A DNA stretch of 64,000 bases, from contig JBNAIG010000035.1 in assembly GCA_050031985.1 (NCBI GenBank), positions 124,001-188,000 on the forward strand, written 5' to 3'. Under the pieces are notes generated by a model. It was not told where the DNA came from. It searched no databases and saw only the letters and a list, made by a program, of their open reading frames with translations. Both the position numbers and the translations under genes were made by a program. This DNA is from SZUA-368 sp028533045 (GTDB lineage Bacteria; Spirochaetota; Spirochaetia; DSM-2461). Each line of letters starts with the position of its first letter. Position 1 is the stretch's first letter. Positions 16,230 to 26,100 of the stretch are shown here, piece by piece.

Positions 16230-17660
16230 ATGGATAAGTTCGATTCCTGTCTGATTGTTGAAGACGATTTTATTATGGTAAATCTCTATAAGGTCATCCT
16301 TAAATCCGCCGGAATAGATAATTACCGTTTTTGCGAATCGATTCATAATTCTAAAACGCTTGTAAATCAAGGATTATTCGGAACCGTCATACTGGACATC
16401 AATCTTCCCGACGGCTCCGGACTGGACTATCTTGCCTGGCACAAGGAAAACCACCCCCATATTCCCGTTATAATTGTCACAAGCGATAGTAGTGATGAAA
16501 CCGAACAGAGTTGTGCCAACATGGGGGCCTTTGACTTTTTCATTAAGCCCTTCAACAAGGCACGCCTCCTCACGTCCCTACGCAATGCTCTTGAACATTA
16601 CAGGATGAAACAGGAAATTGCCGGTTTTTCCGATATTATCATGGCCCGGGACGTAAATGAAAACAACGCCTTTCATTCCATTATTACCCGTTCCCCCCAT
16701 ATGTCCCGTATTTTCAAATACATTGAAGCCCTTTCGCCTAGTAACGAAGCAATTTTAATACAGGGCGAAAGCGGAACAGGTAAAGAACTCATATCCCAGG
16801 CAGTACACAAATCCTCCCATCGTTCGGGGAAACTGGTTTCTGTTAATGTTTCCGGGTTGGACGACACCATGTTCTCCGACGCTCTTTTTGGCCATGAAAA
16901 AGGGGCCTATACCGGTGCGACAACAGAGAGAAAAGGCCTGGTATTGGAAGCGGCTGAGGGCACTCTCTTTCTTGATGAAATTGGTGACTTGGAAACCAAG
17001 AGCCAGGTTAAACTTCTTCGTCTTTTACAGGAGAAGGAGTACTATCCCCTGGGGGCAGACCAACCCAAGCTCTCCAAAGCCCGAATTATTACTGCCACTA
17101 ATGTGGATCTTGAACAAAAAGTCAATGAAGGAACCTTTAGAAAGGACCTCTATTATCGCTTACGTCCCCACCGCGTTATTATCCCCCCCTTAAGGGAGCG
17201 TAAGGGAGATATCCTTCTCCTTTTTAACCACTTTGTTAAGAAAAAATCAAAAGAAGTGAATCAGAACGAGCCGATTTTTTCTAATGAGATTCACGAAACA
17301 CTTCTTTCCTACAACTATCCGGGAAATGTTCGGGAGTTGATGGGCCTTGCTTCAGACTTGGTGTTTAGGAGCATCCTGGGGCCGGTAAGCAAAGAAGATT
17401 TATTACAGCTCCTGAATAGTGACCTCCAAGCTGACCCTATAGAGAAAAAAGAGGTATCACTATCCCTGCCGGAACAGATAGATTTCATGCATATTATGGA
17501 TATCTATGGGAGAATCCCCTCCCTGGATGAAGTGGAAAACATGTATATTTCCGAAGCTCTAAAGTATCACGGGGGAAATCAGAACAAGGCCGCCCAGATG
17601 CTGGGTATCAGTCAATCCAAAGTGAGCCGCTGGCTCAAAGCCCGGGGAGAGTCGGAATAG
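16230..17660 (+). CDS. NtrC-family sigma-54-dependent response regulator
   Basis: This is a 476-residue transcription activator. The receiver domain (residues 1-120) has the acidic pair VEDD, phospho-acceptor Asp in VILDINLPDG, Thr in IIVTSD and Lys in FIKPF. The AAA+ domain (about 150-380) has Walker A GESGTGKE, the sigma-54 contact loop GAYTGA and Walker B TLFLDEIGD, all intact. The C-terminus is a Fis-type helix-turn-helix (NQNKAAQMLGISQSKVSRW). No histidine kinase gene is adjacent. ATG 16230 is chosen over an upstream ATG because the receiver fold begins there and TATAAT (16218-16223) ends six bases before it with no Shine-Dalgarno. Likely target: the divergent sigma-54 operon. Confidence 0.93.
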   Translation: MDKFDSCLIVEDDFIMVNLYKVILKSAGIDNYRFCESIHNSKTLVNQGLFGTVILDINLPDGSGLDYLAWHKENHPHIPVIIVTSDSSDETEQSCANMGAFDFFIKPFNKARLLTSLRNALEHYRMKQEIAGFSDIIMARDVNENNAFHSIITRSPHMSRIFKYIEALSPSNEAILIQGESGTGKELISQAVHKSSHRSGKLVSVNVSGLDDTMFSDALFGHEKGAYTGATTERKGLVLEAAEGTLFLDEIGDLETKSQVKLLRLLQEKEYYPLGADQPKLSKARIITATNVDLEQKVNEGTFRKDLYYRLRPHRVIIPPLRERKGDILLLFNHFVKKKSKEVNQNEPIFSNEIHETLLSYNYPGNVRELMGLASDLVFRSILGPVSKEDLLQLLNSDLQADPIEKKEVSLSLPEQIDFMHIMDIYGRIPSLDEVENMYISEALKYHGGNQNKAAQMLGISQSKVSRWLKARGESE

Positions 17661-18290
17661 ATGAATACGGAACGAAAAATCCTGCTAAGGGCCCGAATGC
17701 TTTTCATTGAAAATGGTGTTAGCGGGACACAAATGACGGAAATCGCCCAAAAAGCCGGTATTCACAGACGCACCCTATACCGTTACTTCCCTACCAAAGA
17801 ACATCTGGTGTGCCACATGCAGCTTGAAATCACAGCTCAATTAAACGACTATTTTAATCGCCTGGAAGGCCGCATGGTTAAAACAACAGGAATAGACAGA
17901 CTGGAAGAGTACTTTCTATTAATAGACTTAAATAAGCTAAAGGACCTTATCTTCCTAACGGCACAATTCGACAGCCATTTTTCCGGGAACTATCCTACGG
18001 GGGAAATGAAAAAAGAGATGGACCTGATTGAGACCCCTCATACAGCGCTGCTTTACAAAATCATCTGTGAAGGTCAGAAAGACGGCTCTATCAGAAAAGA
18101 TGTGGCAAGCGATAAAATGCACCAGTATCTTAACAACTCCTTTTTAGCCCTGCTTCACCGTATTCTCCTAAAAGAATCCCATGGTAGTGTAAACATGGCT
18201 GGTCAAGAGGATTTGTATGGCCTTTTTATTCGGTTTACGAAAGATGCCTATTCTACTAGGGCTTCAACAAACCAGGGGTCCGCATCGTAA
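17661..18290 (+). CDS. TetR-family transcriptional regulator
   Basis: This is a 209-residue repressor-type protein. An N-terminal helix-turn-helix (TEIAQKAGIHRRTLYRYFPTK, about residues 25-46) has the classical TetR recognition-helix ending. The C-terminal helical ligand domain is not assignable. Its ATG directly follows the TAG of the NtrC-type regulator, so both are made from one message. Its last 43 bases overlap the opposing BNR-lipoprotein gene. Its target could be the palindrome at 16152-16186 or its own operon; nothing in the sequence settles this. Confidence 0.88.
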   Translation: MNTERKILLRARMLFIENGVSGTQMTEIAQKAGIHRRTLYRYFPTKEHLVCHMQLEITAQLNDYFNRLEGRMVKTTGIDRLEEYFLLIDLNKLKDLIFLTAQFDSHFSGNYPTGEMKKEMDLIETPHTALLYKIICEGQKDGSIRKDVASDKMHQYLNNSFLALLHRILLKESHGSVNMAGQEDLYGLFIRFTKDAYSTRASTNQGSAS

Positions 18291-19381
18291 CGGTCATAAT
18301 CGGTCCCATCGGGATTATCGTAGATGAGCACAAAGTAGAGATCCCCCTCGTCAGTTAAGGTGGGCTCTCCTATACCGGCGGATGTTCCTGCGCTAAGAAC
18401 TAATTCCGGTGTACTCCAATTATCCCAGGTATCGGCTTCTTGATAGACCCGATAGATGGCCAGCTTCCCATCAGTATGATAGGCGGAATAGTAAAGCCAC
18501 CATAGGTCTAGGGTATCGTCATAATAAAGATGAGGCTGGTGTTCCTTATCTGCGGTGTTGACTGTACTAACATTAATGGGTGTGGCCCATGTTCCCCCGT
18601 TATCCGAACTGGAGCTGTACCAGATATCGTGAAGTCCTAGCCCTCCCGGCCTATCTTCACTATCAAAGAAAAGGACCAGTATATCATCACTAATTCGTTC
18701 AAGGTGGGGATTGTCTTCTACAAAATAGGTGTTTACCTGATCTGTTTCACCATCGTTAGCCGTATCGCTAAGAAAAGTGCCGAGACCGGAAGGATTATTG
18801 GCACTATCCTTTATATACTTAAAATTATTAAGTTCTAAATATTTTTCGTTGCTGGTAAAGACACACATATCGATCCCCGTATCGGATTGAACGGTAGTTA
18901 TTGCCCCTTCACTCTGAACAGAACGCTTCATATCGGAGGTATTCCAATCACTAAAATCCTCCTCAACACTACTGCGACTCGCATAAATAATATCGCTATG
19001 ATACCAGGGATAATCGACCCCGATACTGGAACCGTCAAAATCCATATCATAATGGGGGCCCCGGTCATAGTACTGTATATTTGCCTGGTTTTCTGTTTCG
19101 TTAAGAGTAAAAGAAAGAAAGTCCGCCGGGATATAGGTCGCGTAAAGATGGAGACCATCCCGGGAAACATTCAATCCGTCTTCCCAGCCCATTGTGGCGA
19201 TGGGGAGCATTTGGGGGTTGCTGAATTCATCACTCAATGCAACAGAGGGAGACACTGAGCTCTTTACGCTATCCCAACTACTATCTCCACTATCCCCGTC
19301 TGAACCTGTTTCTGAAGAACCGTGAGAGCAGGCGAATATCAAACCAAACATAAGACTTATAGGTAAAAAGATTCTTTTCAT
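18248..19381 (-). CDS. BNR/Asp-box repeat lipoprotein
   Basis: The 377-residue precursor has a lipoprotein signal (KR, hydrophobic core, LIFACS with Cys18) followed by a Gly/Ser/Asp linker. The body looks like a beta-propeller of the sialidase/BNR or PD40 kind. One clear Asp box is SSSSDNGGTW (about residue 258), followed by repeated HQPHLYYDD and PTLTDEGDLYFV units. Catalytic residues of a sialidase were not identified, so it may bind rather than cleave glycans. ATG 19379-19381 is chosen; TATACT (19393-19388) ends six bases before it, suggesting a leaderless message. Tail-to-tail overlap with tetR is 43 bases. Confidence 0.7.
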   Translation of the reverse strand: MKRIFLPISLMFGLIFACSHGSSETGSDGDSGDSSWDSVKSSVSPSVALSDEFSNPQMLPIATMGWEDGLNVSRDGLHLYATYIPADFLSFTLNETENQANIQYYDRGPHYDMDFDGSSIGVDYPWYHSDIIYASRSSVEEDFSDWNTSDMKRSVQSEGAITTVQSDTGIDMCVFTSNEKYLELNNFKYIKDSANNPSGLGTFLSDTANDGETDQVNTYFVEDNPHLERISDDILVLFFDSEDRPGGLGLHDIWYSSSSDNGGTWATPINVSTVNTADKEHQPHLYYDDTLDLWWLYYSAYHTDGKLAIYRVYQEADTWDNWSTPELVLSAGTSAGIGEPTLTDEGDLYFVLIYDNPDGTDYDRYDADPWFVEALVE

Positions 19382-19406
19382 ACCTAAAGTATAGGCCAAA
19401 AATTTC

Positions 19407-19435
19407 AAAAAAAAAGACCCTCCCGAAGGAGGGCC
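19407..19435 (-). terminator. Rho-independent terminator of the alginate lyase gene
   Basis: On the minus strand GGCCCTCC, TTCG loop, GGAGGGTC, then nine T. A second small dyad (AATCGC TCCG GCGATT) sits between it and the stop codon. The promoter of the next gene begins right after it. Confidence 0.92.
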
Positions 19436-19456
19436 GAATCCTAATCGCCGGAGCGA

Positions 19457-22400
19457 TTATTTAGCAGCAGGAATAACGACAAAGAATTCTCTTTCCGTTC
19501 TTTCCTTATTTTTTGTCAGAATAGCTTTAAAAGTTACGTCCTTACCGGCTGCATCTGCACTGATAACTCCTGTATCAGATGCCACTTCCGGGTTAAGGCT
19601 TTCCCAGCTAATATTGACGTCCTTGCCAATTTCGGAAGGCAGGTTAACCTTTCCATCCTTAATCTTTACAACAGCATAGCTCAGAAGAGTCAGAGCTTCG
19701 TCAACATGATCTACATCCAGGTTAAGAACCGCAGCGGCGGCTTCAAAAGCAGCGGCCTCATCAATCTTGGCCTCTTCCTTTTTCTCTGCCTTGGGAGCAG
19801 CTGTTCCCAGGGATTTACCGTCCGCAGTCCACAGGTCCATAGTGGGAGCATAAGCGGCGTCACGTTCGGAAGAGAAGAGCTGCAGGTTCACGTTCACACC
19901 AATCAGGTCCACAAAACCCAAAGTAACCGTGTCAGAATCGCTGTTAGCGACAAAGCTGGAAACGTTGGCCACATAGTGATCTTCCTCGGTAACAGGTTCT
20001 TCCGGTTTCTGGGCACCCACAGTCACCTCTCCGGTTAAAGTACCAAAGTGGTTCAGGTAATCCATCACGTCGGTGTTATCCTTTGAAATACGAGAGTCGT
20101 CCGTAAAGATATCCGCCCAGGTGATGTAATCGCTTATCACGCCCTCTTCAAATCCATAGATGGACAGGGTGGATGTACCATTACTGTCAAAGGGATAGAG
20201 GTTTATCGCAGCCACATCGGGTCTTTCAGCAAAACCGCTCAGGTCGTACTTAACAAAAATCACACGGATAGTTGTCTGACCGGAACTGGTTTTAACCATA
20301 AGCTTGTCGTCATCGATATTGGGAGTCTTGTTACCCTGAATCACACCGTCAATTCTCATAAGAACAATGTAGGTATCAAGAATGGGAGCGAGAGTCGCCA
20401 CAGGGGCTGTTGCGGGGATTTCCGGATTTTCATAGGTCTGCTGCTGGGCAGATTCCACACCGGAGTGGGCCACGTTCAGATCATAGATAACCACTTCTCC
20501 GTAAGCGTCGGCAGCATCGCCTTTGCTCAGGTTAGACTGGGTGTAAACACCGGCTTTGAAGTAACAGCCTTCCTTATGAACGTTGAACTTAACTTCCACA
20601 TCTTTGTTGTATCGTACACCGATCACATCGTTTTCTGCAGAGATTTCAATTTCAAACTTGGTTCCCAGTTCGTAGTTTTCGTCCAGAACACCCTTGTTAA
20701 CACCTTCCGCTTCTACAAACAGTTTGGTGCCGTGAAGACGAATCATAACCACGTCGTCATGGGCGTCATGAATCTGACCGGCCACAACCTCGTTCTTCAC
20801 ATCGGGAAGATGGGTAATAGCCTGTACAATCTTCATGACATGACGGCCGTTGTCCGTATCCCAGTTAGCTTCGGCCTGACCGCCGTATGCCATCTCTCGA
20901 AGCTCAGAACGGGGGTACTTGGAGTTAACCGTGGTAGCGTCCGTACCGTCGGCAGCAACGGGAGCGGTGAAAATTACACCGTCATTGTCCTTGGTTGTAC
21001 GGAAGAAGTCGGGATGAACATAGGTCTTGAAATCGGGCTGGTAAACCTCTTTAGCCTGATCAAAGGGAAGAGTGATTTTCCAGTTAAGCAGATTCAAAAC
21101 CTGGGAGGGGATAAGGTCGGTCACATAGTCGAACCGTCGGGTATCCAAAAGGGCGGCATCGTTGTTTTCGTAGATGTTATCCTTCATATTAATATCCACA
21201 CCGGCGGTAATTTTCATACCACCCGAAATATTTCTGAAAGAGTTATTTTCCACAAGAACGTTCTTGGCAATACCGGCGCCCCGTCCTTCCGTACCGGAAT
21301 CACCATTGATAACAAGACCCCAGAAACCGATGGCCGAGTTGTTATCAAAGTTATTGTTTCTTACAATAGTTCCGGGAGCATGCTGAAGGTAAACACCCTT
21401 ACTGTTGATGACCTTACATCCGGTAACCACATTCTCTTCGATAAGGGTATCTTCCGAACCGAGGTTAACCTTAATACCTTCTCTTACGTTGGTAATGTCA
21501 TTGTGGTGGATCCAGTTACCCGGACCGGACTTGTCATGGGTTGCCCCGGTGTTTCCCACACCAATAGCCGCACCGGTTTCGATGTCCTTGATGGTGTTGT
21601 AACGGATTTCGTTAAGATACTCATCTTCCCCGTGGAGGTCGATGGCATCCAGCTTGGTCTGAATCAGAGTGTTGTTCTGAACAAGGTTGTTATGGGAGTA
21701 GTACTGAATCAGTACACCGTGACGAATATAGGGTCCCTGGAAGGTACAGTCTTCCACCAGGTTGTATCGGGAATCGTTGGAAAAACCAATCCGGTTTCTT
21801 TCGTTTCCGTCCCCCTGAATGGATACACCGTAACCGGCTCCGCCACCACCGATATCCGTAGCGTTCTGGAAGGTAGAGTTCCGTACAACTACATCGTGGC
21901 TGTTGGCGATTCGCACACCCATGGTCTGGTATTTTTCAATAAGAAGATTATCAATAGTAACGTTGTAAGAGGGCACTCGACTGGAGGAATCGGTGATTCT
22001 TACCATGTACTTGGGACCATCACGATCGGGGTTGTTCTTACCGTGATCGATGCTGTAAGCACCTTCAAAGGCAGAAGTGAGTACCATGTCCGATACAACG
22101 ACATCGTGAACACCCAAAAGAAGGAAGACACTCTGCATGTAGTTTTCTTTAAGGGGCTTAACCTTAATTATTGTTCCCTCTTCTCCTCTCAGGTTAACCA
22201 TGGAACGGAAAACGATGGGCTGGGCAATATCGTAGGTACCGGCGGGAAGGAAAACTTCGTCACCCTCGGAAGCGGAGTCAATAGCAGCCTGAATACCGGG
22301 TGCATCGTCCGACTTGGATTCGGAAAGATTTACTTTAAAATCGGTTACGTTAATCGTTTTACCGGTTACGGGATTGGGAACATGTACAGCATGCTCGGTA

Positions 22401-22987
22401 CCGTCGGGGTTAATAAAACCGGGCATTGTATAAGTTACGTCAACAGGGTTTTCACCCATGGTCTGAGCCTGGGGAACAGCCTCTTTTGAAGAGAAGAAAG
22501 CCGCTTCTGTGATGCTGGTCCACAACCCTTTCTTGCTCTTGTCATAGTGTTCATAGCCGTGACCGTCAATTTTCACATACTGGGCTGTAAAAGAAGTTAC
22601 GATCTCAAACCAGTCCGTAGAAGGTTTCTCAACGGCGTTGGTACCTTCATAAACGGTTTCCCAGCTTTTACCATCCTTGGAAACGGAAACTTCGAAAAAG
22701 GTGTATCGAATATCCTGCTTAAAGAAGGTAAGAGCGATTTTTTCCACCTTGACCAGACCACCGAAGTCATAGGTAATGGTGGAAGTTTCCCCTTCTGCGG
22801 ACCATCTGGTATCGGAAAAGGTATCCAAAGTGTTTTCGGCAACATTGCCGTCGTCGGCGCTGGAAACAACGGACTGGACCATGAGTTTATCAAGTCCGCT
22901 ATCCATTACAGCTCCGCCGGAACTGGTACAGCCAATCATAAATAAAATTGGCAGTAACAGCAGAGTTACAATAGTTTTGTTTTTCAT
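19457..22987 (-). CDS. Multidomain alginate lyase lipoprotein (F5/8C, beta-helix, PL7, CBM-like, Ig-like)
   Basis: This is an 1176-residue precursor with lipoprotein signal LFMIGC (Cys20). In order: an F5/8 type C (CBM32-like) domain at about 35-168; a right-handed beta-helix at about 225-620, opening with DDAPGIQAAIDSA and continuing with repeated NNTL/NNNF turns and DAIDLHGED; a polysaccharide lyase family 7 domain at about 629-845 with the three diagnostic motifs RSELRE (about 694), QIH (about 736) and YFKAGVYTQ (about 807); a DNRLRE/CBM96-like domain at about 870-1060; and an atypical bacterial Ig domain at the end. PL7 enzymes cut alginate by beta-elimination. The beta-helix may be a second catalytic unit (PL6 lyase or epimerase type), not proven. 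Ribosome binding site AGGGGAG; TATAAT about 40 bases upstream of the ATG. Confidence 0.9.
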   Translation of the reverse strand: MKNKTIVTLLLLPILFMIGCTSSGGAVMDSGLDKLMVQSVVSSADDGNVAENTLDTFSDTRWSAEGETSTITYDFGGLVKVEKIALTFFKQDIRYTFFEVSVSKDGKSWETVYEGTNAVEKPSTDWFEIVTSFTAQYVKIDGHGYEHYDKSKKGLWTSITEAAFFSSKEAVPQAQTMGENPVDVTYTMPGFINPDGTEHAVHVPNPVTGKTINVTDFKVNLSESKSDDAPGIQAAIDSASEGDEVFLPAGTYDIAQPIVFRSMVNLRGEEGTIIKVKPLKENYMQSVFLLLGVHDVVVSDMVLTSAFEGAYSIDHGKNNPDRDGPKYMVRITDSSSRVPSYNVTIDNLLIEKYQTMGVRIANSHDVVVRNSTFQNATDIGGGGAGYGVSIQGDGNERNRIGFSNDSRYNLVEDCTFQGPYIRHGVLIQYYSHNNLVQNNTLIQTKLDAIDLHGEDEYLNEIRYNTIKDIETGAAIGVGNTGATHDKSGPGNWIHHNDITNVREGIKVNLGSEDTLIEENVVTGCKVINSKGVYLQHAPGTIVRNNNFDNNSAIGFWGLVINGDSGTEGRGAGIAKNVLVENNSFRNISGGMKITAGVDINMKDNIYENNDAALLDTRRFDYVTDLIPSQVLNLLNWKITLPFDQAKEVYQPDFKTYVHPDFFRTTKDNDGVIFTAPVAADGTDATTVNSKYPRSELREMAYGGQAEANWDTDNGRHVMKIVQAITHLPDVKNEVVAGQIHDAHDDVVMIRLHGTKLFVEAEGVNKGVLDENYELGTKFEIEISAENDVIGVRYNKDVEVKFNVHKEGCYFKAGVYTQSNLSKGDAADAYGEVVIYDLNVAHSGVESAQQQTYENPEIPATAPVATLAPILDTYIVLMRIDGVIQGNKTPNIDDDKLMVKTSSGQTTIRVIFVKYDLSGFAERPDVAAINLYPFDSNGTSTLSIYGFEEGVISDYITWADIFTDDSRISKDNTDVMDYLNHFGTLTGEVTVGAQKPEEPVTEEDHYVANVSSFVANSDSDTVTLGFVDLIGVNVNLQLFSSERDAAYAPTMDLWTADGKSLGTAAPKAEKKEEAKIDEAAAFEAAAAVLNLDVDHVDEALTLLSYAVVKIKDGKVNLPSEIGKDVNISWESLNPEVASDTGVISADAAGKDVTFKAILTKNKERTEREFFVVIPAAK

Positions 22988-23106
22988 ATTCTCCCCTTAA
23001 TTTTGTACTAATATCGCAAAATTATACCATGACATAGGTGATAGGGAAAGTTTTAATTTGACTTTTTGATACGCCGTTTCATTTTCTTATACAACGGAAA
23101 AACGTC

Positions 23107-26100
23107 CTAAACCAGACTTCTTGCCTCGCTAATTTTTTCGTCCAGCTTTTTGGGAGATACTTTCCGGGCTGTCTTTACAACACCACCGCCGAAGAGGGCC
23201 ACACGATACTCCTGAAGCAGCCAGAATAACTCATCAAGCACATCTCTTTTTGCCTTGGTGGCATGGGGAGAGAGATCGGCCATCATCTTTTCATATATGT
23301 CAAAATAGGAGTGCCACTCGTCGTTTCTTTTACTGTCGGTCAATGGGTCGTTCATTCCCCGTTCGATTCTCTGATAAAGTGTTTTTATGTAACGCACAAG
23401 ATCGGACCAATGTTCAGCCTCATAGACAAGAAGAAAATTATCGGGCATAAGAAGATTCAAGTCAGCTTCCCTATCGGCCAGAAACTGTTCTCGCCCCTTC
23501 TTCTCCCGGCTTCGGCTCTTCATAAGCATCTGGCGGCATTGGCTATAGACGAAGAGAACCCTATTGAGATTTTCCCCATAGCTTTCGCCCCGGTCAAAAA
23601 TATTCCCCGCCTGCTGTTCTCTGAGTTTATTAAACTGCTCTTCCTTACGGCAGTTGTCCACACCAAAGAGATCGAGAAATACCCTCTCCCAAAGCTGGTC
23701 CTCCAACTGATCCGCTCCGCCCAGATACATAACTTCCCGGGGAAAGCTCTCTTTAAGAGCGAGGGATTTACGAAAGTTTTTCTCTTCCTTGAAGTAGTAT
23801 CTCCTAAAAAGGGTGGCCGTCCCTTCCCTATGGATTCTTCGAGCCTCATCCCGGTCCCTCTCCAAACGAATATCCACATCCTTGCCCGCTTTTTTGAGAA
23901 CGGGGAAAAGGGTAACTCTCTGGCCGCGGCTTTTTTCTTTTATGCTCTCCGGAAGATTAAGTCCTTTCCAGTCTTTGAGGGCGTGACGTTCCCAATCGCT
24001 TTTGACCTTCTTGAGATTCTTCTCCGGTACCTGGGGTTCTTCAAACTTTTCATAAAGAATACTTTTGTCCCGGGCCGCTTTAATAATCTTACCCCGCTTG
24101 TCCTCAAGAGCAAAACGCACCTTAAGATACTCGGGGATCTTCTCTTCGTTCCAATCGGTTTGATGTATGACCAGTTGCCATTTTTTGTAGATGATGGGGA
24201 TGATTTGATCCGACACGGGAGAGGAAGAGTGGGGATCCAACTCCTTGAGAATCTCTTCCACATGGGCGTTTATGGGAATTAGCTGCTTCCGTTTTTCCTT
24301 GGCCAATCCCTTAAGAAGGGCCGTAACCAGTTCCCTGTTCCTCCCGGGAACGGTGGGGCTTATGGCACTTTTATCCAACTCACCCAGGCGGCTTTTGGGA
24401 ATACGAAGGGTAACACCGTCATCCGCTTCTCCCGGATTATACTTGTACTCGAACCTGTACTGACGGTCATCCTGAACAAAGTAATCCGGATAGTTTTGGG
24501 CATTATACTCATAGCTGTCCGAGGCAAGGAGATCTTCCTCTTTAAGGTAGAGCTCTTTATCGCCGGTAAGGGTAATGAGACGATTCAGTTGACGCACATC
24601 ATAGATAACCATTGGCTTATCCAGTGATCCACTAAGCCTATTAATAACTTGAGTATAGAAGTCCTCCAGAAGAGGCCCATCTTTTATAAGATCCTTTCTT
24701 CGAAGCTTATCTTCCATGGTAGAGAGATCTTTCACAAGCTTCCTGTTAGCTTTGAGAAAATCGGGCTCCCTATCCTTAAGACTGGCGTCGCCACAAAGTC
24801 CCTCGCGAATAAACATCTCCGCCGCTTCCCGGGGCATATACTGCCCGTAGGGAACGGTCTTATCCTTATTAAGAAGGAAGCCAAAGATCTTTTCCTCCTC
24901 CTTACAGAGGACTTCTCCCTTCCTATCCTCCCACCAGGGAGTTATGTATTTCTTCTTTACAAGATGAGCGCCTATCTGGCTAATCCACTTAGCCTCTACC
25001 TTGGCATTGACACGCATATAGAGCCGATTTGTCCTGACCATCTCTGCCGACACCAACCACTCCCCGCCGTTCCCAAAGAGTCCCGACCCGGGGAAGATCA
25101 TAGTCTCCCTTTTCCGGGTGGCTTCATAGATATTCTTATCTTTCTTATGGGAGATATGAGAGAGAAAACCACTCAGTACCGCTTTATGAATACCGCTATA
25201 CAGGGCTTCTTCATTTCCTTTGAAGGGGGCAAACTGATTGTCTGTAAAAGCCTTGTCCTCTTTGAGGATGGACCGGAATTGGCGGTAAAGATCACGCCAC
25301 TCCCGCATTCGTTTAAAGGAGAGGTAGTTTTCCTTGCAGTACTTCTTGAGGGCTCCCAACTTCATCTGCCCTTCCCCAATGGCGAGCCAACCCTTCCAGA
25401 GATTCAGGAAGGTAATAAAATCGGAATCCTCATGGCGGAAGCGGGCGTGTTTCTGGTCCGCGCTTCCCGCCTTTTCCGAAGGACGTTCACGAGGGTCATG
25501 TATGGAGAGAGCTCCGGCCAGGACGAGGGCTTCATCAACACAGCCTTCCCTTCCGGCCTGGAGAATCATCTTGGCCAATCGCGGGTCCATGGGGAGTTGG
25601 GCCATACGGTAGCCTTCTTTTGTGAGAAGCTTGATTTTTTTAGGGACCTTGGGGTTATTTTTCCGTTCCCGATTATCCACTTCCCGAATAGCCCGTAACT
25701 CTTCCAGGGTTTTATATCCGTCCCGAATACCGGCGCTTTGGGGAGGGTCGACAAAGGGGAAGTTTTCTATGTCGTAAATCTTGAGGCTTAACATACGAAG
25801 GATGACTTCCGCCAGGTTTGTTCTTAGCACCTCCGGAGGGGTGTAAAGAGTTCTTCCGTTGTAATCCTCCTCCGAATAGAGTCGAATACAAATACCCTCC
25901 TGTATACGACCACAGCGCCCCTTCCTTTGATCCGCACTGGAACGGGAGACACTTTCCACGGGAAGCCCGAAGGTCCCCGTAGAGGGAGTGTATCGGGCAA
26001 TACGTGCCACACCTGTGTCAATTACATAAACAATACCGGGAATGGTAAGGGATGTTTCCGCCACGTTGGTAGAGACCACAATCTTCCGGCGGGTGGAAGC

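Noticed and set aside
20465..22489. A 674-codon open frame on the plus strand
   Set aside because: It is antisense to the alginate lyase gene. Its translation has no domain, ribosome binding site or promoter, and the minus-strand frame shows clear PL7 and beta-helix motifs.
22987..23070. Possible sigma-54 promoter upstream of the alginate lyase gene (TGGTATAATTTTGC)
   Set aside because: GG and GC are 9 bases apart instead of 10, and the TATAAT inside it reads better as a sigma-70 -10 box.
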